This document shows positions 1-4,197 of a DNA stretch of 5,394 nt, in pieces. The stretch is from Beijerinckiaceae bacterium (GTDB lineage: Bacteria > Pseudomonadota > Alphaproteobacteria > Rhizobiales > Beijerinckiaceae), in contig CANGRU010000139.1 of NCBI GenBank assembly GCA_947456315.1, positions 1 to 5,394 on the forward strand, written 5' to 3'. How positions within the stretch are numbered: position 1 is the first letter of the stretch; each line of letters begins with the position of its first letter. The position numbers and the translations under genes were made by a program. The notes under the pieces were generated by a model. The model searched no databases. It was not told the origin of the DNA and worked only from the letters and a program-made list of their open reading frames with translations.

Positions 1-311
1 ACAAGGTTGATCTGATCCCGCTGCCCAATCCCGCCAGCCAGCAGCCCTATCAGGTGACCTTCGACAAGGGCCATCAAGTCTGGACGAATTTGTGGAGCAC
101 GGATTCGATTGCCAAATATGATCCGGCTACATCGCAATGGACGATTTTTGATCTGCCATCGCGTGGTACGGAAACGCGCTATGTGTCCCTGCTTGAAAAG
201 GATGGAAAACTGCAAGTCGTCCTGCCTTATTCACGCACCCGTCGTGTTGCTGTGATGACGGTTCGCACAGATGACGAAATGAAAGCCCTGTCAGCGCGCG
301 CCGCACGCTGA
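1..311 (+). CDS. Vgb-like (virginiamycin B lyase/SMP-30 type) beta-propeller protein, C-terminal part
   Basis: This is the 3' end of a gene that begins left of the window. The frame is open from position 3 through the stop TGA at 309-311, giving about 102 residues. The visible part has propeller-blade repeats typical of the virginiamycin B lyase/NHL-like family: a segment with VWTNLWSTDSIAKYDP, then W-T-I-F-D-L-P, then a second blade around YVSLLEKDGKLQVVLP. The 'W...D.I.kYDP.t..w..f.LP' pattern is the family signature. True Vgb lyases linearise streptogramin B, but most homologues in proteobacteria are exported propellers of unknown substrate, so lyase activity should not be assumed. The C-terminus ends in a short charged tail (TDDEMKALSARAAR). 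The GTG at 54 is an internal valine codon, not a start, because the homologous frame continues upstream. The next gene starts 21 bp downstream with a good ribosome binding site, so the two are probably co-transcribed. Confidence 0.7.
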   Translation, partial: KVDLIPLPNPASQQPYQVTFDKGHQVWTNLWSTDSIAKYDPATSQWTIFDLPSRGTETRYVSLLEKDGKLQVVLPYSRTRRVAVMTVRTDDEMKALSARAAR

Positions 312-332
312 TATGTCCCAAGGAGCCAAAAA

Positions 333-962
333 ATGAAGAAAATTCAAAACATCATTGCTGCCAGCGCACTTCTTCTGTCGGGCACGTTTGCTCAAGCCGC
401 AGACTTGGCGGCCGAATGGGCTGGCATCAAAGCGCCCGACATGCCGGCCCTTCAGAAAGTCACGCCGGATGTGAAGACCACTGCCCTGATCGTTATGGAT
501 TTCATGAAGACCTCTTGCACCGAGCAGGCGCGTCCGCGTTGCGTGGCGACCATTGCGCCCGTCAAGAAGCTGATTGCCGATGCGCGCGCCAAGGGCGTGG
601 CGGTGGTTTATGCCGTGACAGGCAATGAGCCGGTCATGACCAACTTCCTGCCGGAACTGGCAGCGCAAGCGGGCGAGCCGATTGTTGCCGCGCGGGCTGA
701 CAAGTTTCTCGGCACAGATCTCGATAAAATCCTGAAGGACAAGGGCATCAAGACGGTGATCCCGGTCGGCACAGCCTCCAATGGCGCCGTGCTTTACACG
801 GCAACGGGTGCAGCCTTCCGCAATTATGATGTGCTTCTGCCGATTGATGGCATGTCAGGCAATAATGCCTGGTCGGAACAGATTGTGGCCTGGCAGCTCG
901 TCAATGGTCCGGGCTTGGCTGATCGCGTCAAGCTCACCAAGACGGATATGATTGCGTTTTAA
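333..962 (+). CDS. Exported isochorismatase-fold (cysteine hydrolase family) protein lacking the Cys nucleophile
   Basis: The product has 209 residues. Its start is fixed by AAGGAG at 320-325, 7 nt before the ATG. A signal peptide is plain: MKK, a hydrophobic core at about residues 7-19, and AQA before a likely cleavage after A22, so the mature protein should be periplasmic. The rest is a single isochorismatase/nicotinamidase-type alpha/beta domain. The family uses an Asp-Lys-Cys triad. Asp56 (in ALIVMDF) and Lys124 (in ADKF) are present, but the Cys position in the G-x-A-T-x-x-C-V motif reads G-T-A-S-N-G-A-V, with Ala152. The only cysteines are C62 and C70 (C-T-E-Q-A-R-P-R-C), which could form a disulfide after export. 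It lies 21 bp after the Vgb-like gene and is followed by a hairpin terminator, so it ends that operon. The minus-strand gene at 1017-1649 is a paralogue. Fold and export are well supported. Catalytic activity is doubtful and the substrate is unknown. Confidence 0.88.
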   Translation: MKKIQNIIAASALLLSGTFAQAADLAAEWAGIKAPDMPALQKVTPDVKTTALIVMDFMKTSCTEQARPRCVATIAPVKKLIADARAKGVAVVYAVTGNEPVMTNFLPELAAQAGEPIVAARADKFLGTDLDKILKDKGIKTVIPVGTASNGAVLYTATGAAFRNYDVLLPIDGMSGNNAWSEQIVAWQLVNGPGLADRVKLTKTDMIAF

Positions 963-973
963 GTCGTCACTTG

Positions 974-1013
974 AAAAAGAAGCGCCGCCCTTGTTCGAGG
1001 GCGGCGCTTTTTT
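974..1013. terminator. Bidirectional intrinsic terminator between convergent genes
   Basis: A perfect 10-bp GC-rich stem pairs AGCGCCGCCC (981-990) with GGGCGGCGCT (999-1008) around an 8-nt loop. A run of six T follows on the plus strand (1008-1013), and a run of five A precedes the stem (974-978), which reads as a T-run on the minus strand. It lies between the plus-strand stop at 962 and the minus-strand stop at 1017-1019, so it can end transcription of both isochorismatase-fold genes. For the minus gene the structure begins only a few bases past the stop codon. Confidence 0.9.
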
Positions 1014-1016
1014 ATG

Positions 1017-1649
1017 TCAGAATGAGATCATGTTCACGCGTGTCAGCGTCACGCCCGTCATGATGCGCGCCGCATTGACCATGTGCCAAGCGGTATAGGC
1101 TTCGGTAAAAGCCTCATTCGAGGACATGCCATCCACGGGCACAACCACTTTGAAGCCGCGCAGCACAGCTTCGCCACCCGTGTGCAACACGGATGTATGC
1201 GCCGCTGTGCCGGTGACGATCAGCGTTTCGATCTTGCGGTCTTTCAGCATTTTTTCAAAATCGCTGGCGATGAATTTGTCCGGTCCCAAGGGCGGCAGCA
1301 CAATGTCGCTCTCGCGGGCGGCAAGTGGCGCCAGAATATCTTTGCGGTCCGAACCTGCGGTCGCCACGCTATAGACCACCATCATATTTTTGGCACGTGC
1401 TTCACCGAGCAATTTGGCAAGCCCCGGCACTTGTGCCGCACAACGCGGGCGCCGCTCTGGCGTGCAGGTCTGGTTGGTGAAATCGAGCAGCAAAAGCGCG
1501 GTCGTGGCTGCATCAACTTTCGCAGGCTTCAATTCAGGCGCTGGTGGAAAGGCGAGATCTTTCCATTCGGACAGAGCATCTGCATGCGCAGCCCCCAAAA
1601 AGCCCGCGCTGGCAACTAGCGCACAAGCCAAAAGCTTTCTCACATCCAT
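1017..1649 (-). CDS. Exported isochorismatase-fold protein, paralogue of 333-962, Ser at the nucleophile position
   Basis: The product has 210 residues from the ATG at 1649. The frame extends to an ATG at 1688, but the start at 1649 has GGGAGGA 4 nt upstream and begins a proper signal peptide (MDVRKLL, hydrophobic core, AHA before a cleavage after about A23); the longer version would put 13 charged residues in front of it. The mature part is one isochorismatase-fold domain. Asp56 (LLLLDF) and Lys125 (PDKF) of the Asp-Lys-Cys triad are kept, while the Cys position reads G-T-A-A-H-T-S-V, giving Ser153 (codon TCC, 1191-1193). C62 and C70 form the same C-X7-C motif (CTPERRPRC) as in the neighbour. 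The two proteins align without a gap from about residue 24 to 95, and the whole differs by one residue in length. It is convergent with its paralogue and divergent from the ThDP enzyme gene. Ser could in principle serve as a nucleophile, but that is inference; the substrate is unknown. Confidence 0.88.
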   Translation of the reverse strand: MDVRKLLACALVASAGFLGAAHADALSEWKDLAFPPAPELKPAKVDAATTALLLLDFTNQTCTPERRPRCAAQVPGLAKLLGEARAKNMMVVYSVATAGSDRKDILAPLAARESDIVLPPLGPDKFIASDFEKMLKDRKIETLIVTGTAAHTSVLHTGGEAVLRGFKVVVPVDGMSSNEAFTEAYTAWHMVNAARIMTGVTLTRVNMISF

Positions 1650-1653
1650 GGCA

Positions 1654-1660
1654 TCCTCCC
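1654..1660 (-). promoter_or_regulatory. Ribosome binding site GGGAGGA that fixes the start at 1649
   Basis: Read on the minus strand, GGGAGGA lies 4 nt before the ATG at 1649. It is the reason for choosing this start rather than the upstream in-frame ATG at 1688. The same box with the same 4-nt gap precedes the divergent gene at 1803. Confidence 0.8.
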
Positions 1661-1707
1661 GTTCAGGCTCTTGATCGGCCTTGGCCACATGCTAGCCGCG
1701 CTTGGCG

Positions 1708-1732
1708 GCAAGTGAAAGCCCGCTTTGCTTGC
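1708..1732. repeat. Imperfect inverted repeat, possible operator
   Basis: The dyad reads GCAAG-TG-AAAGC, then CC, then GCTTT-G-CTTGC. The two half-sites match at AAAGC/GCTTT and at GCAAG/CTTGC, with one extra base on the left side. It lies between the two divergent genes and overlaps the start of the candidate plus-strand -35 box, where a repressor or activator site would be expected. No regulator gene is visible in the window, so the operator role is a guess. Confidence 0.35.
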
Positions 1733-1791
1733 TCTCAAGGTGCCCTTGCCTCTAAGATCGCGCCATTCAAAGGGCCGAAACCAAGAGCCCC

Positions 1792-1798
1792 GGGAGGA
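1792..1798 (+). promoter_or_regulatory. Ribosome binding site GGGAGGA that fixes the start at 1803
   Basis: GGGAGGA lies 4 nt before the ATG at 1803. The frame is open upstream to about 1725, but no other start has a comparable site, and the 26 extra residues would not resemble the family. Confidence 0.8.
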
Positions 1799-1802
1799 CA
1801 TA

Positions 1803-3638
1803 ATGACGGACGCCAAACAACAAGACATCAAACTCGCTACCGCCACCTTCCCTGATAAGGACCAGCTGCAAAAAGCCAGCAATGCCGAAATGGGCTGGGC
1901 ATCAGACGCCATGGCTGAAATGCTGCGCCGTCTTGATCTGCGCTACATCGCGCTGACGCCGGGCGCGAGTTACCGCGGCCTGCATGATTCCATGGTCAAT
2001 TATCTGGGCAATTGTGATCCGCAAATGCTGGTCTGCCTGCATGAAGAGCATGCGGTGGCCATTGCGCAGGGCTATGCCAAGGTGACTGAAAAGCCGATGG
2101 GCGTGGCGCTTCATTCCAATGTCGGCCTGATGCATGCGACCATGGCGATCTTCAATGCCTGGTGCAGCCGCGCGCCCGTCTTTATGCTGGGCGCAACAGG
2201 TCCGGGTGATGCAGAAGAGCGCCGCCCGTGGATCGACTGGATTCATACCTCCAAAGATCAGGGCGCTTTGATCCGTCATTACACCAAGTGGGATGACGAG
2301 CCGCGGTCGGTTGGCGCAACACTCGAAGCCATGATGCGCGCGCACCAGATTGCCGCCACCGAGCCTCGCGGCCCGACCTATGTGTGCCTTGATGTGGCAT
2401 TGCAGGAATCAAAGCTCGATGGTCCGGTGACTTTCCCCGATCCTGCGCGCCATAAGCCGGGTCGTCCTGCTGCCCCGTCTGCAGAAGCTGTCGAAGAAGC
2501 CGCTCGCCTTCTCGTCAATGCCAAAAAGCCGATGATCCTGATGGGTCGCGTCTCGCGCTCCCAAGCTGATTGGGATGCACGCGTTGAATTGGCCGAAGCA
2601 CTGGGCGCGCTTGTGCTGACAGATATGAAGACGGCCGCTTCCTTCCCGACCGATCATCCGCTGCATGCATTCGAGCCGCGTTTCCGCCCCTCGCCTGCAA
2701 CAACGGCAGCCACCAAAGAAGCGGATGTGGTGCTGTCTCTCGACTGGATGGATCTCAAAGGTCATTTTGCACAGACGCTCGGCAAAGGCGTGCAGGTGGA
2801 TGCAAAAGTCATTCAATGTTCGCTTGATGAATATCTGCACAATGGCTGGAACATGGATTATTTCGGCCTTCCGGCCTGTGATCTTAAAATTCTGGCATCC
2901 CCCAATGAGCTCATTCGCCCGTTGACAGAAGCTGTGCGTCGTCTGCGCGGGACACATGAAAAAGCGCCCGCCAAATGGCCAGTTCGTCAGGCTCCAGCTT
3001 TGCCCAAGCCGCGTGCTGAGGGCATGATGGGCTTGAAAGATCTGGCGCTGGTGATGCGTGAGTTTACAGAGGCACGAGACGTGACCATGGCGGGCTTCTC
3101 GCTGGGTTGGCCGTCTGACACGGTGAGTTTCAAAGGCCCGCTGGATTATGTCGGCTTTGATGGCGGCGGTGGTGTGGGCTCTGGCCCGGCCAATGCCATC
3201 GGCACAGCGCTTGCGCTGAAAGGTTCGGGGCGTTTGTGTGTGGGTGTGGTTGGTGACGGCGATTTCTGCATGGGCGGTAGCGCGCTCTGGACAGCAGCCC
3301 ATATGGGGATTCCCCTGCTGCTCGTGATTGCCAACAACCGCGTCTATTACAATGACGTGGCGCATCAGGAATTGATGGCCAAAAAGCGTGGTCGCCCTGT
3401 CGAGAATAAATTTGTCGGTCAGGAGATGAATGATCCGCCGGTTGATCTGGTGGGTCTGGCGCGTGCCCAAGGTGTGGCCGGTGAAGGCCCGTTCGAGACA
3501 GCCGCTGATCTGGCCGCCGCTCTTTTGCGTGGCGAGAAAGCCGTGCGCGAAGGTCGTCCCTATGTCATCGAAGCCTTGATTGATGTCGGAGCACCGGGTG
3601 AAGGCAATCGTGGCCACACAGCTGGCCGGCGCGAGTGA
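1803..3638 (+). CDS. Thiamine-diphosphate-dependent enzyme, benzoylformate decarboxylase/acetolactate synthase superfamily
   Basis: The product has 611 residues and no signal peptide, so it is cytoplasmic. It has the three-domain layout of the family: N-terminal PYR domain at about 30-205, central domain at about 225-380 and C-terminal PP domain at about 405-595. Glu81 in LHEEHAVAIAQGYAK is the conserved Glu that activates the cofactor. GDG at 484-486 and NN at 511-512 form the ThDP/Mg motif, within a stretch (SALWTAAHMGIPLLLVIANN) very like benzoylformate decarboxylase. By an alignment from memory, His104 (ALHSNVG) matches BFD His70 and His321 (LKGHF) matches BFD His281, while BFD Ser26 is replaced by Ala55 in TPGAS. 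The RRPWIDWIHTSKDQGAL segment is typical of proteobacterial homologues often labelled acetolactate synthase. A 2-oxoacid decarboxylase or carboligase is most likely; the substrate cannot be read from sequence. It is about 80 residues longer than BFD, partly from an N-terminal extension of about 30. It is divergent from an isochorismatase-fold gene and lies 36 bp before arfB. Confidence 0.88.
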   Translation: MTDAKQQDIKLATATFPDKDQLQKASNAEMGWASDAMAEMLRRLDLRYIALTPGASYRGLHDSMVNYLGNCDPQMLVCLHEEHAVAIAQGYAKVTEKPMGVALHSNVGLMHATMAIFNAWCSRAPVFMLGATGPGDAEERRPWIDWIHTSKDQGALIRHYTKWDDEPRSVGATLEAMMRAHQIAATEPRGPTYVCLDVALQESKLDGPVTFPDPARHKPGRPAAPSAEAVEEAARLLVNAKKPMILMGRVSRSQADWDARVELAEALGALVLTDMKTAASFPTDHPLHAFEPRFRPSPATTAATKEADVVLSLDWMDLKGHFAQTLGKGVQVDAKVIQCSLDEYLHNGWNMDYFGLPACDLKILASPNELIRPLTEAVRRLRGTHEKAPAKWPVRQAPALPKPRAEGMMGLKDLALVMREFTEARDVTMAGFSLGWPSDTVSFKGPLDYVGFDGGGGVGSGPANAIGTALALKGSGRLCVGVVGDGDFCMGGSALWTAAHMGIPLLLVIANNRVYYNDVAHQELMAKKRGRPVENKFVGQEMNDPPVDLVGLARAQGVAGEGPFETAADLAAALLRGEKAVREGRPYVIEALIDVGAPGEGNRGHTAGRRE

Positions 3639-3649
3639 AGTGACAGACA

Positions 3650-3674
3650 CGCGCAAAGCGCTTAGCTTTGCGCG
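3650..3674 (+). promoter_or_regulatory. Strong hairpin directly against the arfB start codon
   Basis: A perfect 10-bp stem pairs CGCGCAAAGC (3650-3659) with GCTTTGCGCG (3665-3674) around a 5-nt loop. The ATG of arfB begins at the very next base. No T-run follows, so it is not an ordinary intrinsic terminator. The stem fills the place where a Shine-Dalgarno site should be. The only purine-rich stretch (GAGTGAAG, 3633-3640) lies upstream of the hairpin and would come to a normal distance from the ATG if the stem folds. A role in controlling translation is inference. Confidence 0.55.
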
Positions 3675-4094
3675 ATGATCCGCGTCACCAACCGCATTCA
3701 TCTCGACGAGAGCGAGATTGAAGAAAATTTCGTCCGGGCCTCTGGCCCGGGCGGGCAGAACGTCAATAAAATTTCAAGCGCCGTTCAATTGCGTTTTGAT
3801 GCGGCCGCCTCGCCCAATCTCTCAGACCCCATCCGTGAACGCCTGATCAAACTCGCAGGTCGCCGCGCCACGCGTGAGGGGGTCATTGTCATCATTGCGC
3901 AGCGCTTTCGCACGCAGGAGCGCAATCGGGCCGATGCTTTGGAGCGGCTGGTCGCCCTGATCGAGGAGGCGGCCAAGCCCGTGATCATTCGCCGGCCAAC
4001 CAAACCCACCTTGGGTTCAAAAATCCGCCGCCGCGAGGCCAAGGTGGTGCGGGGCCAAGTGAAGGCGCTGCGGCGCAAACCGGCCGGGGATTGA
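3675..4094 (+). CDS. arfB: Alternative ribosome-rescue factor ArfB (YaeJ/ICT1-type peptidyl-tRNA hydrolase)
   Basis: The product has 139 residues, almost the same length as E. coli YaeJ (140). ArfB enters ribosomes stalled without a stop codon and hydrolyses the peptidyl-tRNA with its GGQ motif. The motif is intact at residues 26-28 inside RASGPGGQNVNK, and the N-terminus (MIRVTNRIHLDESEIEENFV) matches the family start, which fixes the ATG at 3675. The C-terminal tail is rich in Arg and Lys (about 106-136), as expected for the part that sits in the empty mRNA channel. It lacks the longer domains of true release factors, so RF1/RF2 is ruled out. It lies 36 bp after the ThDP enzyme gene on the same strand and may be co-transcribed, though the functions look unrelated. 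No Shine-Dalgarno site is seen just before the ATG; a strong hairpin occupies that place. Confidence 0.93.
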   Translation: MIRVTNRIHLDESEIEENFVRASGPGGQNVNKISSAVQLRFDAAASPNLSDPIRERLIKLAGRRATREGVIVIIAQRFRTQERNRADALERLVALIEEAAKPVIIRRPTKPTLGSKIRRREAKVVRGQVKALRRKPAGD

Positions 4095-4153
4095 ACTTTT
4101 CTCTGCCCGACAGGCTTCATAGGGTAAGGGGATGCTAACCGCTGGCCTCTATA

Positions 4154-4185
4154 GACGGGTCTGACCCGTTCTTGTTCGTTCTTGC
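4154..4185 (+). terminator. Possible weak terminator after arfB
   Basis: A short stem pairs ACGGGT (4155-4160) with ACCCGT (4164-4169) around a 3-nt loop, and one G-T pair extends it. A T-rich but interrupted stretch follows (4169-4182). It lies in the 103-bp gap between arfB and the next gene. The stem is short and the T-run is broken, so termination would be partial at best. Confidence 0.35.
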
Positions 4186-4197
4186 GCATTGAGTTTC

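Larger units (their letters stand above)
1650..1802. promoter_or_regulatory. Divergent promoter region between the isochorismatase-fold gene and the ThDP enzyme gene
   Basis: This 153-bp gap separates two genes that point away from each other, so it must hold promoters for both unless one is read from farther off. For the plus strand a weak candidate is TTGCTC (1729-1734) with TCTAAG (1751-1756), spacing 16. For the minus strand a weak candidate has its -10 as TAGCAT (1689-1694) with TTTCAC 17 nt upstream of it. Neither is close to consensus, so the region is supported by gene layout more than by motif matches. Confidence 0.45.

Noticed and set aside
54..56. GTG as the start of an 85-codon gene
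   Set aside because: The frame is open to the window edge upstream, the codons before it fit the same protein, and no ribosome binding site precedes it.
1083..1619. A 178-codon plus-strand open frame across the minus-strand isochorismatase-fold gene
   Set aside because: The minus-strand frame carries signal peptide, triad residues and a ribosome binding site; the plus-strand frame shows no family pattern and is a shadow.
333..3638. Isochorismate or menaquinone/siderophore pathway (isochorismatase plus a MenD-like ThDP enzyme)
   Set aside because: The isochorismatase-fold proteins are exported and lack the Cys nucleophile, and the ThDP enzyme resembles benzoylformate decarboxylase rather than MenD. 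No isochorismate synthase or carrier-protein domain is present.
3650..3674. Intrinsic terminator after the ThDP enzyme gene
   Set aside because: The stem is strong but is followed by ATGATCC rather than a T-run, so Rho-independent termination on the plus strand is unlikely.
2409..3701. A 430-codon open frame on the minus strand across the ThDP enzyme gene
   Set aside because: It lies antisense to a gene with clear catalytic motifs, shows no recognisable domain, has a His/Cys/Arg-rich composition typical of antisense frames, and has no ribosome binding site of note.
4150..4155. TATAGA as a -10 box for the membrane-protein gene
   Set aside because: No acceptable -35 box is found 16-18 bp upstream, and the downstream hairpin would lie in the leader; a single hexamer is not enough.
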